Of a stretch of 64,000 nucleotides of DNA, positions 16,303-25,495 are shown in pieces. A model generated the notes under the pieces. That model ran no database searches and was not told where the DNA came from. It worked only from the letters and a program-made list of their open reading frames with translations. Position 1 is the stretch's first letter; the number at the start of each line of letters is the position of its first letter. Location of the stretch: assembly GCF_038900055.1 (NCBI RefSeq), contig NZ_JBBMQM010000001.1, positions 2,046,001 through 2,110,000 on the forward strand, written 5' to 3'. The position numbers and the translations under genes were made by a program. Source of the DNA: Henriciella sp. AS95. Lineage in GTDB: Bacteria > Pseudomonadota > Alphaproteobacteria > Caulobacterales > Hyphomonadaceae.

Positions 16303-17739
16303 ATGGCACTTGAGGGCGGACCTGCAGGCGGAATGAGTTCAATTCTAACAGCTCAGAAGGCGGCGCACCTTCGAGATGGAATTCCTTCAGCCGAAAAGCG
16401 CATCGATTGGATCGACCGGTCGATTGACCTGCTCGTCACGCATGGCGAAGCCCTCGGCAAGGCCATGAGCGAAGATTTCGGCCACCGTTCGACCGACCAG
16501 TCGGACTTCACAGACATCGCCAGTTCGATCGGCGCGCTGAAATTTGCGAAGAAACACCTCAAGAGCTGGATGAAGCCGGAAAAGCGTTCTGTCGAATTCC
16601 CGCTGAATTTGCTCGGTGGCAAAGCGAGGCTGCATTTCCAGCCGAAAGGCACAATCGGGGTGATCAGCCCGTGGAACTTCCCGGTCAATCTTACCTTCAC
16701 GCCGCTTGCTGGCATCTTCGCCGCCGGAAACCGGGCGATGATCAAGCCATCGGAATTTACCGAAACCACGTCAGAGCTGATGAAGAAGCTGCTTGGCGAA
16801 TATTACTCGGAAGAAGAAGTAGCTGTCGTAACAGGCGGCCCCGATGTCGGCGCCGAGTTTTCATCCCTGCCATTCGATCACCTGGTGTTCACGGGGGCGA
16901 CGTCCATCGCCCACCATGTGATGCGGGCGGCGGCGGACAATCTCGTCCCGCTCACGCTAGAGCTCGGCGGTAAATCGCCCGTGATTCTTGGCGAGTCCGC
17001 AGACCTCGACAAGGCCGCCAAGCGCATCATGGCGGGCAAGACGCTCAATGCCGGTCAGATCTGCCTGGCGCCTGACTATGCCTTTGTTCCGAAAGACAAG
17101 ACACGTGACTTCATCTCTGCTGCGACAAGCGCTGTCGAGACGATGTTTCCGACGGGCCTGAAGGACAATGACGACTATACCTCCGTCGTCAATCAGCGCC
17201 ATTTCGAGCGGCTGAATGGATATCTCGACGATGCCCGCGCCAAAGGGGCCGAAATCATCGAGCTCAATCCAAAAGACGAGAATTTCAGCCAGCAGCCGCA
17301 TCACAAGATGGCGCCGCACATTATCGTCGACCCGACCGATGACATGAAAATCATGCAGGATGAAATTTTTGGACCGATCCTGCCGATCAAGTCATATGGC
17401 GAAACGAAAGACGCCGTGAACTATGTCAACGCGCACCCGCGCCCGCTCGGCCTTTACTATTTCGGTCAGGATTCCAGTGAGCGCGACTATGTCCTGAACA
17501 ATACGACGTCAGGCGGTGTGACGGTAAACGACGTCATTTTCCACGTCGCCCAGGAAGATCTGCCATTCGGCGGCGTGGGACCATCCGGCATGGGTAGCTA
17601 CCACGGAGTCGACGGCTTCCGCGAATTCAGCCACAGGAAGTCTGTATACACGCAAATTGGTTCGGACCTGCTCTCGGTTATTCGGCCACCTTACGGGGCC
17701 AAATATCGCAAGCAGGTAGAAAGTAGATTGAAGAGATAA
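16303..17739 (+). CDS. Aldehyde dehydrogenase, coniferyl-aldehyde dehydrogenase (CalB)-like
   Basis: NAD(P)-dependent aldehyde dehydrogenase of 478 residues. PWNFPVNLTF near residue 123 and LELGGKSPVIL near 221 are family motifs; the catalytic Cys lies in GQICLAPDY near 253. Length and the LAPDY/FHVAQEDLPFGG forms fit the coniferyl-aldehyde subgroup, which oxidises aromatic or long-chain aldehydes to acids. The ATG at 16303 follows GGGAGAGAAA; the open frame reading back to 15862 is antisense to the hydratase and not used. Substrate is inferred only. Confidence 0.88.
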   Translation: MALEGGPAGGMSSILTAQKAAHLRDGIPSAEKRIDWIDRSIDLLVTHGEALGKAMSEDFGHRSTDQSDFTDIASSIGALKFAKKHLKSWMKPEKRSVEFPLNLLGGKARLHFQPKGTIGVISPWNFPVNLTFTPLAGIFAAGNRAMIKPSEFTETTSELMKKLLGEYYSEEEVAVVTGGPDVGAEFSSLPFDHLVFTGATSIAHHVMRAAADNLVPLTLELGGKSPVILGESADLDKAAKRIMAGKTLNAGQICLAPDYAFVPKDKTRDFISAATSAVETMFPTGLKDNDDYTSVVNQRHFERLNGYLDDARAKGAEIIELNPKDENFSQQPHHKMAPHIIVDPTDDMKIMQDEIFGPILPIKSYGETKDAVNYVNAHPRPLGLYYFGQDSSERDYVLNNTTSGGVTVNDVIFHVAQEDLPFGGVGPSGMGSYHGVDGFREFSHRKSVYTQIGSDLLSVIRPPYGAKYRKQVESRLKR

Positions 17740-17756
17740 CGCGAATGAATAAAACA

Positions 17757-17802
17757 CCCCCAGTCTGAATGCGGGACGCTGATTTCAGATCAGACTGCGG
17801 GG
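17757..17802. other. Long inverted repeat between aldehyde dehydrogenase and sensor kinase
   Basis: CCCCCAGTCTGA at 17757-17768 faces TCAGACTGCGGGG at 17790-17802, giving a 12-bp stem with one bulge and a 21-nt loop. No T-run follows on either strand. It may be a structured terminator for the dehydrogenase or an operator or leader structure 20 bp before the kinase ATG. Confidence 0.5.
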
Positions 17803-17821
17803 ATCAAACGGGGCGGGCGGA

Positions 17822-18901
17822 ATGTTAAGTTCGGTCGAAAAGTTCAAAGCCAGTGTGCTTGACCAACTGGGTGAGGGCGTCATCGTTGCTGATGATAAAG
17901 GAAGAATCATCACCGTTAATCGAGCGGCAGAGGAAATTCACGGCCGCGTGCGGCTCGACGTTCCGCCAGACGAATACAGCGAAACCTACAAATTGCTGAC
18001 CATGGAGGATGAGCCATATCCCTCCCATGAACTGCCGCTCGCCAGGGCCGTGCTGAACGGAGAAACCGTTGTCGATTCGGCATGGAAGATAAAGAGACCG
18101 GACGGCAGCGTCGTCTTTGCGGTCGGCACGGCGCGTCCCGTCCTTGATGATGATGGTCGTCAGATCGGTTCGGTGCTTACCATGCGCGACGACACGCTGC
18201 GCCTGCAGGCCGAACAGCAATTGAGAGAAGCCCTGTACCTGAAGGAAATGCTGCTGTTCGAGGTCAATCACCGCGTGCGCAACAGCCTCCAGATTGTCTC
18301 GTCCATTGTGTCCCTGCCGCTGCAGCGCATCGAGGACAAGGAAGCGCGCGATGCCCTTCGCCAGACCCGCGACCGTGTTGATGTCGTTTCAGCGACGCAT
18401 CGCAGCCTTTATGAGCTCGGTACGCATGACCGCGTCGATTGTGTGAAATTGCTGCCGGACATCTGCCAACAGATATTTGAAACCTACCAGCTTGATCGCG
18501 GGATCAAATTGATCCGCGACTCAAGAGGCGAGATCATTCTGCCTATCAGCAAGGCGGTGTCGCTTTGCCTCGCCGTTACGGAGCTTCTGACGAATGCTTG
18601 CAAATATGCATTCAAAGAGCGTGACGTGGGTCGGATAACGCTCCTCATCGATGGTGAAAGCGACGAGGTGATGGTGTCCGTCATGGATGACGGCGTGGGC
18701 ATCAAGGACGGTGAGCGTGACCCAAACGGTACGGGCGTCGGCACGCTTCTGGTCGAAGCTCTGACCAGCGTTCTGGGCGCGAAAGTGGATCGCGAAACCG
18801 GCTCAAGCGGTACGCGTCACACGATCAGTTTCATGCGCGAAGAATTGGCCGGCAATCTGCGGAACGGGATGTTCGACCCCAACCGCAGCGCAAATCCGTA
18901 A
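17822..18901 (+). CDS. PAS-HisKA_2 sensor histidine kinase (soluble)
   Basis: Kinase of 359 residues with no membrane helix. Residues about 10-125 form a PAS domain (GVIVADDKGRIITVNRAAEE). The phosphoacceptor His150 lies in EVNHRVRNSLQIV, the HisKA_2 form common in alphaproteobacteria and often linked to light, redox or general stress signalling. The N box is TELLTNACKYAF near 258 and the G boxes are DDGVGIKDG and GTGVGTLLV. No response regulator is adjacent, so its partner is elsewhere. The terminal stop is six bp from the convergent helicase gene. Confidence 0.9.
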   Translation: MLSSVEKFKASVLDQLGEGVIVADDKGRIITVNRAAEEIHGRVRLDVPPDEYSETYKLLTMEDEPYPSHELPLARAVLNGETVVDSAWKIKRPDGSVVFAVGTARPVLDDDGRQIGSVLTMRDDTLRLQAEQQLREALYLKEMLLFEVNHRVRNSLQIVSSIVSLPLQRIEDKEARDALRQTRDRVDVVSATHRSLYELGTHDRVDCVKLLPDICQQIFETYQLDRGIKLIRDSRGEIILPISKAVSLCLAVTELLTNACKYAFKERDVGRITLLIDGESDEVMVSVMDDGVGIKDGERDPNGTGVGTLLVEALTSVLGAKVDRETGSSGTRHTISFMREELAGNLRNGMFDPNRSANP

Positions 18902-18907
18902 CCGGGC

Positions 18908-20440
18908 TTAGCGCTTCAGGAAGTCCGGAACATCGCCGCCGAAGCCGCGGACGCCATCATTTGCCGGTTCGAGATCTTTCTTCGAGCGACGATCAGATGA
19001 TTTGCGCCCGCCGGAACGATCCTGCTTCGGCTTCGCTTCGGACTTGGGCTGATCAGTCTTCTCGGTCTTAGGCTTGGCCGGCTTTTTCTTTTCAGGCGGT
19101 TTGGACGGCTTTGCGTCGTTGTCGTTCGCTTCAGCTGCGTCCGGTGTCGAGCGTTCGCGATCGGCTGACCGGTTGCCGCGACTGCGGCTACGGCCACCGC
19201 CGCTGCGCTCATTCCGGCCACCACGGCTTCGACCGCGTCCCCGGCCACCGGTATCTTCAGGCAGGTTTTCAAGCTCTTCAGCCAGACCTTCCGGCATGTA
19301 CTCTTCAACGTCCGTCTTGATCAGGCGCAGAACGCCTGCCCAGGACTTCTCATCTTCAGGGCTGACGATTGTGAAGCTCTCACCTTCGCGTCCAGCACGG
19401 CCGGTCCGACCGATCCGGTGAACATAATCTTCGTCTTTTGGTGGCGGCGCATAATTGAACACCTGGCTCACATCCGGAACGTCCAGACCGCGCGCAGCCA
19501 CGTCGGATGCCACCAGCAGCTTCAGGTCGCCATCGCGAAAACGCTCCAGCGTCTGTGTGCGATAGGCTTGCGGCAGGTCGCCATGAATGGCGGCAGCGTC
19601 GAAACCGTGTTTGTTGAGTGACTTCACGACAACATCGACTTCACGCTTGCGATTACAGAACACGATGCCGTTTTTCACTTCGCGCGCTTCAATCACGCGG
19701 CGCAATGCGGTGCGTTTCGCCTTGTCGTCATTGCGAGAGATTTTCACCACATGCTGGGTGATCGTCGACGCCGTCATTTGCTGGTTGGCGACTTCGATCC
19801 GCTTGGGATGCTTCTGGAACGTCTTGGCGAGTTTCGCGATTTCCGGCGGCATCGTGGCCGAGAAGAGCAGCGTCTGGCGACGCGGGGGCAGCATGCCGAG
19901 AATCTTCTCGATGTCAGGGATGAAGCCCATGTCCATCATGCGGTCAGCTTCATCGATGACGAGAATCTCGACGCCGGTCAGCAGGATTTTGCCGCGTTCG
20001 AACTGGTCAATCAGACGGCCAGGCGTCGCGATCAGGACGTCGACGCCCCGCATCAGCTTCATTTCCTGTTCCTTGAAGGAAACGCCGCCAATCAGCAGCG
20101 CCATCTCCAGCTTCAGATGTTTGCCGTATTTTTCGAAATTCTCGGACACCTGCGCAGCCAGTTCGCGCGTCGGCGCGAGGATCAGCGTGCGCGGCATGCG
20201 GGCCCTGGCCCGACCCTGTTCCAGCCTGTGGATCATTGGCAGCACAAAGGCCGCCGTCTTGCCTGTGCCGGTCTGGGCAATACCCGTCACGTCACCGCCG
20301 AGCAGGACGTGTGGAATGGCCTGCGCCTGAATGGGTGTGGGGCTGTCATAGCCGGCTTCTTCGATGGCCTGAAGGATCTTCGGACCAAGGCCAAGAGCGG
20401 CAAAGGTGGTTTTCGGAGCTTCGGTTGTTTCTTCGGTCAA
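18908..20440 (-). CDS. rhlE: DEAD-box RNA helicase (RhlE-like)
   Basis: ATP-dependent RNA helicase of about 510 residues. Motifs in order: Q motif, AQTGTGKT (55-62), PTRELAAQ, TPGR, DEAD, SAT, then the helicase C part with ARGLD and HRIGRTGRAG. Residues after about 390 are a disordered Arg/Gly- then Lys-rich tail (RGRGRSRGG, KKKPAKPK), typical of RNA-binding tails of RhlE proteins involved in ribosome assembly or decay. No ATG lies near the conserved start; I use a TTG at 20440 (TEETTEAPK). An in-frame ATG exists at 20545. The leader contains a hairpin. Confidence 0.88.
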   Translation of the reverse strand: MTEETTEAPKTTFAALGLGPKILQAIEEAGYDSPTPIQAQAIPHVLLGGDVTGIAQTGTGKTAAFVLPMIHRLEQGRARARMPRTLILAPTRELAAQVSENFEKYGKHLKLEMALLIGGVSFKEQEMKLMRGVDVLIATPGRLIDQFERGKILLTGVEILVIDEADRMMDMGFIPDIEKILGMLPPRRQTLLFSATMPPEIAKLAKTFQKHPKRIEVANQQMTASTITQHVVKISRNDDKAKRTALRRVIEAREVKNGIVFCNRKREVDVVVKSLNKHGFDAAAIHGDLPQAYRTQTLERFRDGDLKLLVASDVAARGLDVPDVSQVFNYAPPPKDEDYVHRIGRTGRAGREGESFTIVSPEDEKSWAGVLRLIKTDVEEYMPEGLAEELENLPEDTGGRGRGRSRGGRNERSGGGRSRSRGNRSADRERSTPDAAEANDNDAKPSKPPEKKKPAKPKTEKTDQPKSEAKPKQDRSGGRKSSDRRSKKDLEPANDGVRGFGGDVPDFLKR

Positions 20441-20611
20441 ATGTGTGTCTTTCGGGATATAAAATGAAATGTCGCTCGGTGAGTCACCCCTATGGTGCTC
20501 GGCCCGGGCGATTCCATGCCCGGAAGTACATATTGGCGCCGCCATAGCCGAATTTTCGCAGTTGCGAAAGGATTATGGACAGACTGCAATGGTTTCAGCG
20601 AAACACAGTTG
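20441..20611 (-). other. Upstream region of the helicase gene with leader hairpin
   Basis: About 170 bp between the helicase start and the sodB terminator. CCGGGC at 20504-20509 pairs with GCCCGG at 20518-20523 around an 8-nt loop, probably in the 5' leader of the helicase mRNA if transcription starts upstream of it. No clear -35/-10 pair is identifiable by eye. Confidence 0.35.
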
Positions 20612-20645
20612 CAAAAAAGCCCGCCTCATTCTTGGAGGCGGGCTT
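20612..20645 (-). terminator. Rho-independent terminator of sodB
   Basis: A 9-bp GC-rich stem (GCCCGCCTC at 20618-20626 with GAGGCGGGC at 20634-20642) extended by A-T pairs is followed on the minus strand by six T residues (20617-20612). It begins 23 bp after the sodB stop codon, the right orientation and distance for that gene. Confidence 0.9.
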
Positions 20646-20667
20646 TGCTGGATAGGCGAAAAATCGC

Positions 20668-21273
20668 TTAGCTTGCGTCAGCGAGGTTCTGGTTCGCGAA
20701 GTCCCAGTTCACCAGATTGTCGAGGAACGCCGTCATATAGTTCGGGCGTGAGTTCTGGTAATCGAGATAATAGGCGTGCTCCCAGACATCCATCGTCAGA
20801 AGCGGCGTCGCGCCATCATCGGTGACCGGGGTCTCGGCATTCGGGGTCTTGCGAATCTCGAGCTTGCCGCCTTTCAGGACGAGCCAGGCCCAGCCTGAAC
20901 CGAACTGGCCGCCGCCGGCTGCTTTGAACTCTTCGGCGAATTTGTCGTACGAACCGAAATCTTCATCGATCTTGGACGCGATCGCCCCGGACGGCTTGCC
21001 GCCGCCGCCTGGCTTCATCGAGTGCCAGTAGAAGGTGTGGTTCCAGACCTGGGCTGCATTGTTGAACAGGCCAGCTTTGGAGGAATCGGACGCTGCCGCC
21101 TTGATGATCTCTTCAAGCGACTTGCTTTCCATGTCGGTGCCGTCAATCAACTTGTTGAGGTTGGTGACGTAGGCCTGATGGTGCTTTCCGTGGTGGAAAT
21201 TCAGCGTCTCTTCTGAGATGTGTGGTGCCAGCGCATCGCGGGAATAGGGTAGGTCTGGAAGGTCAAAAGCCAT
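20668..21273 (-). CDS. sodB: Superoxide dismutase, iron type
   Basis: Enzyme of 201 residues converting superoxide to peroxide and oxygen. [12 protein letters not shown] near residue 25 and [13 protein letters not shown] near 160 hold the metal ligands. [13 protein letters not shown] near residue 66 carries the Gln that marks Fe-SOD rather than Mn-SOD, as does [12 protein letters not shown]. The ATG at 21273 follows AAGGAG; the longer open frame to 21429 is not used. A strong terminator follows. No export signal, so cytoplasmic. Fits with katG and erpA in the same window as oxidative-stress/iron genes. Confidence 0.95.
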   Translation of the reverse strand: MAFDLPDLPYSRDALAPHISEETLNFHHGKHHQAYVTNLNKLIDGTDMESKSLEEIIKAAASDSSKAGLFNNAAQVWNHTFYWHSMKPGGGGKPSGAIASKIDEDFGSYDKFAEEFKAAGGGQFGSGWAWLVLKGGKLEIRKTPNAETPVTDDGATPLLTMDVWEHAYYLDYQNSRPNYMTAFLDNLVNWDFANQNLADAS

Positions 21274-21326
21274 TTGGTCGCTCCTTGCATTTGCGTATGT
21301 ATAGTTTGTAGCGTGTTGCACTTCAT

Positions 21327-21986
21327 ATGGGTTCCATGCCAGCTTCTGCCACCCTGACAAGCCCTGAAATTTGGGCAAATATTGATGATCGGCTCCGAAA
21401 AGCCGATGAAGACCGCTGGATTTCGTCACGTTACGCGCCTGCCAGAGAGCGTCGCACCCTCATTGCCCTCTATGCATTCGCCCTCGAATTGGCCCGTGTC
21501 CGGCTTGTCGTGACGGAGCCAGGCCTGGGTGCCATCCGGTTTCAGTGGTGGCGTGATGCATTGGACGAAATCGAATCGGGCGCGACACCGCGCGCTCATG
21601 ATGTCGTGGGGGCGCTGAGCGATCAGATCGCGGCAGATCAGCTGCGTATCGACACATTGAAACGACTGATTGACCAGTATGAAGATGCGTTTGAAGCCTC
21701 TGACCGTAGCCAGCAGCCGGAAACCTTGTTGACCGCGACCGCTGCCCGGGTGCTCGCTGATGCGCATGGCTGGGGTCAGCATATTCACATGCTCGCCCCG
21801 CATGTCGCAGCGTTGCGACGCGGCGAGAGCGTTGGATACGGGCCGGTGGTTCCGAAGGTGCCGAAGTCGATCAGGCCAGCGATCGCGCATTTCCGCCTGC
21901 GCCGGCTCTACGGAAAAACGACTGAACCCGGCCGTATCGCCAAGCGTCTGAGCATCCTGAGAGCCGTCATGTCGGGCCAGGTCTGA
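21327..21986 (+). CDS. Squalene/phytoene synthase-like protein (short, NDUFAF6-type)
   Basis: Protein of 219 residues with the trans-isoprenyl-synthase-like fold. [19 protein letters not shown] near residue 35 and [16 protein letters not shown] near 70 match the first half of squalene/phytoene synthase family proteins. It is shorter than true synthases (about 270-350) and the Asp-rich pairs are incomplete (WWRDALDE only), which fits the NDUFAF6-related group linked to respiratory complex I assembly rather than carotenoid synthesis. An alternative start is the ATG nine bases in. It is divergent from sodB across about 50 bp. Confidence 0.7.
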   Translation: MGSMPASATLTSPEIWANIDDRLRKADEDRWISSRYAPARERRTLIALYAFALELARVRLVVTEPGLGAIRFQWWRDALDEIESGATPRAHDVVGALSDQIAADQLRIDTLKRLIDQYEDAFEASDRSQQPETLLTATAARVLADAHGWGQHIHMLAPHVAALRRGESVGYGPVVPKVPKSIRPAIAHFRLRRLYGKTTEPGRIAKRLSILRAVMSGQV

Positions 21987-22110
21987 GCGCTTCGCGAGCA
22001 AATGCGCACCGTACTCGCCTCTGAGGTGACATCGAAAATCAATATGCTACAGATGTCGGTATCCGGCGCAGCGACGCGCCACGACCATAATCGACATTGG
22101 GGTATAGGTG

Positions 22111-25008
22111 ATGAGACTGACGGCAGCGACCGCGCTTGGCGTAATCATGATTCTCGGCGGGTGCGCCGCCACGACGCAATCCAGTCCTGACGAGGGGGCT
22201 TCGCTAAAGCCCGCTGACATTGCCTCTGACCAGGCTCCTGAAGAAACCGCTGATTTTGACCTCGAATACGAGAAATTCACGCTGGAAAACGGTCTCGAAG
22301 TGATCCTCCATGTCGACCGATCGGACCCGATTGTCGCGTTTTCCACTGTCGTTCATGTCGGCTCGAACCGTGAGAAGGAAGGCCGCACGGGCTTTGCCCA
22401 CTTCTTTGAACATATGGCCTTCAACGATTCCGAGAACGTCCCGCGCGGCTGGAACCGCAAGGCGATTCCGGACTGGGGCGGCCAGCGCAATGGCGGCACA
22501 TGGTCAGACGGCACGATCTACTATGAAGTCGTCCCCAAAGACGCTTTCGACAAGATCCTCTGGATCGACTCCGACCGCCTCGGCTACATGCTGAACACGG
22601 TCACGCGGGCGGCGCTAGAACGCGAAAAGCAGGTCGTGAAGAATGAGAAGCGCCAGCGCGTCGACAATGCGCCCTATGGCTATACCCAGGAAGTGATCCG
22701 CGCCGCGCTTTACCCTGAAGATCATCCCTACAACTGGACGGTCATCGGCCAGCTGCCGGACCTTCAGGCCGCGACGCTCGATGACCTCAAGGAATTCTAC
22801 AACCAGTATTACGGCGCTGGAAACGCCACCCTCTCCATTGTCGGTGACATCGACATCGCAGAGACAAAGGCAAAGGTCGAGCGCTGGTTTGGTGAAATCC
22901 GCAGAGGCCCGGATGTCGAACCGGCTGCGCCCCAGCCCGTGACGCTGGCTGAAACAAAATCCCTCTATTTCGAGGACAATTTCGCCAAGCTGCCAGAGTT
23001 GCGCCTGACCTTCCCGACCGTTGAATCCTACAATGAGGATGAGCAAGCTCTGAATGTGCTGGCCCGCATTATCGCCGGCACAAAGAACTCACCGCTCTAC
23101 AAGGAAATCGTTGAAGAACAGCAGCTTGCGCCGGATGTCTCAGCTTACAATAACAGCATGGAATTGGCAGGCGAGTTTGTGTTCCGCGTCCGCGCCAAGG
23201 CCGGGACGGATCTGGATGCCGTCAAATCCGCGCTCGATGCGGCGCTGGCCGACTTCGAAGCCAATGGTGTTGATGAAACGGATTTGAAACGCATCAAGGC
23301 CGAGCAGGAAACCATCCTCTACAACAATCTCTCCACCGTGCTCGGCAAGGCAAATCAGATGTCGTCAGACAATGAATTCGCGGGCGATCCGGCCTATGCG
23401 ATCAAGCAGGCCGAGCTACTACGCGCTGTCACGGCTGACGACGTGATGGCCGCCTACGAAACCTATATCAAAGGCAAGCCATCCGTGATCACCAGCTTTG
23501 TGCCACAGGGCGAAACCGCTCTCGCGCTGGAGGGCGCAGAGCTCGCCTCGGTCTGGATCGAGGAAGTGAAAGCCGATGTCGCCTCGGAAGAGGTCAGCCA
23601 GGGCGAAGAAGCCGAATACGAAAAGACGCCAAGCAAATATGATCGCTCAGAGCCGCCTTTTGGTGAGCTGCCGCTGATTGAGATGCCGGATGTCTGGACG
23701 GCGACCCTTCCAAACGGCGCCCGGGCCTTTGGCGTCGAGAATGATGAGCTGCCGCTTGTCTCTTTCGATATCACATTCGATGCCGGCTCAAGGCTCGACC
23801 CGGACGGCAAAGTCGGCGTTGCCAATCTTGTCGCCGAGATGCTGAATGAAGGCACGGCCACGAAAACAGCAGCGGAGCTGGAGCAGGCAATCGGTCTGCT
23901 CGGCTCCGGTATCAGCGTCAGCGCCAACACCGACAGCATCACGATCAACGCCACATCACTCGCCCGCAACTTCGAGGAAACGGTGGCGCTCATTGAGGAG
24001 ATGCTCACCGAACCGCGCTGGGATCCGGAGTACTTTGAGCGAGAGAAGTCAGCCGCCCTCACAACCATCCGTGACCGCCAGGCCAATCCCCAATACATCG
24101 CGGCCGGTGCCTTTGCGAAACTGATCTACGGCGAGGACCATCCAAATGGCCGCTTCAGCATCGGCACCGAAGAAAGCGTCGAGACGATAACGCTGGACGA
24201 TCTTAAATCATCGTTCGGCATGATGCTCGCCACGAATGTTCGGATGCATGTTGCCGGCGCCGTGTCCGAGGACCGGGCGGAAGCTGCCTTCAGCGACATT
24301 GCTTCCATTCTGCCAGCAGACAAGATTGCGTTCGAGGAGGCTCTGACGCCGGTGCAGGACAAGCAGGGCGAGGTCTTCTTCATCGATGTGCCGGGCTCGA
24401 AGCAGAGCGTGCTCTATATTGGCCAGCTCACCGTGGCCACGCCCAACCCTGACTTCCTCAAGATCGAATTTGCAAACGAGAAGCTCGGCGGCGGTATTTC
24501 GGGCGACCTCGCCCAGGTGCTTCGCATCGAGAAGGGCTACACCTACGGCGCCTATTCCTACCTCCAGAATGGACTGGTTCCTGAGCCGATCATCGTGTCC
24601 ACGAGTGTGCGCGCAAACGCGACCCAGGCGTCGCTCGATGTCATTGAAGACATGCTGGAAGCCTACGGGCCGGAGTTTGACGACGCTGCCGTTGAGCTCA
24701 CGCGCCAGAAGCTCGTCAAGCAGGACACGCTTGCCTATGAGAGCCTGAACGCAAAACGCGATATGCTTGGCGAAATCTCCAAGTACGGCAAGAGTCTGAG
24801 CTTCGTCGAAGACGAGCAGCAACAGCTCCTCTCCATGCCGCTCGAAGAGTATAAGCGGGTCATCGCCGAGTATCTCGAAGCGCCGGGGATGACCTGGGTC
24901 GTTGTCGGCGACGGGGAGACACAATTGCAGCCGGTCACCGACTTCGCCGAAGGCAACGTCACTGTTCTCGATATTCACGGCGATCCGGTCGACGGCGAAA
25001 CGAAATAG
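22111..25008 (+). CDS. M16 family zinc peptidase, two-domain (pitrilysin/PqqL-like) lipoprotein
   Basis: Periplasmic peptidase of 965 residues. The ATG at 22111 begins a lipoprotein signal with lipobox LGGC (Cys18). The inverted zinc motif HFFEH is at residues 97-101, with a conserved downstream ERE...NEKRQR segment giving the third ligand. A second M16 half (from about residue 540) lacks the HxxEH motif and has the R/Y substrate-binding pair region (GYTYGAYSYL near 810). This active-plus-inactive fusion is usual. It degrades peptides in the periplasm, possibly outer-membrane-associated. Confidence 0.92.
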   Translation: MRLTAATALGVIMILGGCAATTQSSPDEGASLKPADIASDQAPEETADFDLEYEKFTLENGLEVILHVDRSDPIVAFSTVVHVGSNREKEGRTGFAHFFEHMAFNDSENVPRGWNRKAIPDWGGQRNGGTWSDGTIYYEVVPKDAFDKILWIDSDRLGYMLNTVTRAALEREKQVVKNEKRQRVDNAPYGYTQEVIRAALYPEDHPYNWTVIGQLPDLQAATLDDLKEFYNQYYGAGNATLSIVGDIDIAETKAKVERWFGEIRRGPDVEPAAPQPVTLAETKSLYFEDNFAKLPELRLTFPTVESYNEDEQALNVLARIIAGTKNSPLYKEIVEEQQLAPDVSAYNNSMELAGEFVFRVRAKAGTDLDAVKSALDAALADFEANGVDETDLKRIKAEQETILYNNLSTVLGKANQMSSDNEFAGDPAYAIKQAELLRAVTADDVMAAYETYIKGKPSVITSFVPQGETALALEGAELASVWIEEVKADVASEEVSQGEEAEYEKTPSKYDRSEPPFGELPLIEMPDVWTATLPNGARAFGVENDELPLVSFDITFDAGSRLDPDGKVGVANLVAEMLNEGTATKTAAELEQAIGLLGSGISVSANTDSITINATSLARNFEETVALIEEMLTEPRWDPEYFEREKSAALTTIRDRQANPQYIAAGAFAKLIYGEDHPNGRFSIGTEESVETITLDDLKSSFGMMLATNVRMHVAGAVSEDRAEAAFSDIASILPADKIAFEEALTPVQDKQGEVFFIDVPGSKQSVLYIGQLTVATPNPDFLKIEFANEKLGGGISGDLAQVLRIEKGYTYGAYSYLQNGLVPEPIIVSTSVRANATQASLDVIEDMLEAYGPEFDDAAVELTRQKLVKQDTLAYESLNAKRDMLGEISKYGKSLSFVEDEQQQLLSMPLEEYKRVIAEYLEAPGMTWVVVGDGETQLQPVTDFAEGNVTVLDIHGDPVDGETK

Positions 25009-25105
25009 GGCAGTCAGATACTTGCCAACCGGGCTGCGGCAGTCTCACGCATTGAGTTTGACGCGCCCGTGCGCCAGGTCTGGGGCTCGGCTGGAGGCCG
25101 CAATC

Positions 25106-25495
25106 ATGGCCAACTCTAATGAGCAAACCAGCATCGCCACTGCGCTCGTGCGCGGGATCAGGAAGCGGTGTCCGCGCTGCGGCGAAGGCCAGCTCTTCTC
25201 CGGTTATCTCCGTCAGACGCCATCCTGTTCGAGTTGCGGCCTGAAGACTGGCGACATTCGCGCCGACGACGGACCGCCCTGGCTGACACTGCTCATCGTC
25301 GGCCATTTCCTCGCGCCGCTCATGGCGATCACCTTCATGACAGACGCGCTGCCATTATGGCTGAGCACCGCCGGTATGGTGATCTTTGCGATCGGGCTTT
25401 GCCTCACCGTGTTGCCAAGGGCCAAGGGCGCCTTCATCGCTGCGATCTGGAAGCTCGACGCGCAGAACTCCGTCGATATTACCGAAGAAGCCTAG
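25106..25495 (+). CDS. DUF983 family membrane protein (copy 1)
   Basis: Protein of 129 residues. Two CxxC pairs (CPRCGEG near residue 21 and CSSCGL near 40) form a zinc-ribbon-like N-terminus, followed by two hydrophobic helices (about 58-80 and 84-105). This is the DUF983 pattern, often found near cytochrome oxidase genes in alphaproteobacteria. GGAGG lies 10 bp before the ATG. Its TAG shares a CTAG with the stop codon of the convergent nitroreductase. A second DUF983 gene is at 27500. Confidence 0.85.
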   Translation: MANSNEQTSIATALVRGIRKRCPRCGEGQLFSGYLRQTPSCSSCGLKTGDIRADDGPPWLTLLIVGHFLAPLMAITFMTDALPLWLSTAGMVIFAIGLCLTVLPRAKGAFIAAIWKLDAQNSVDITEEA

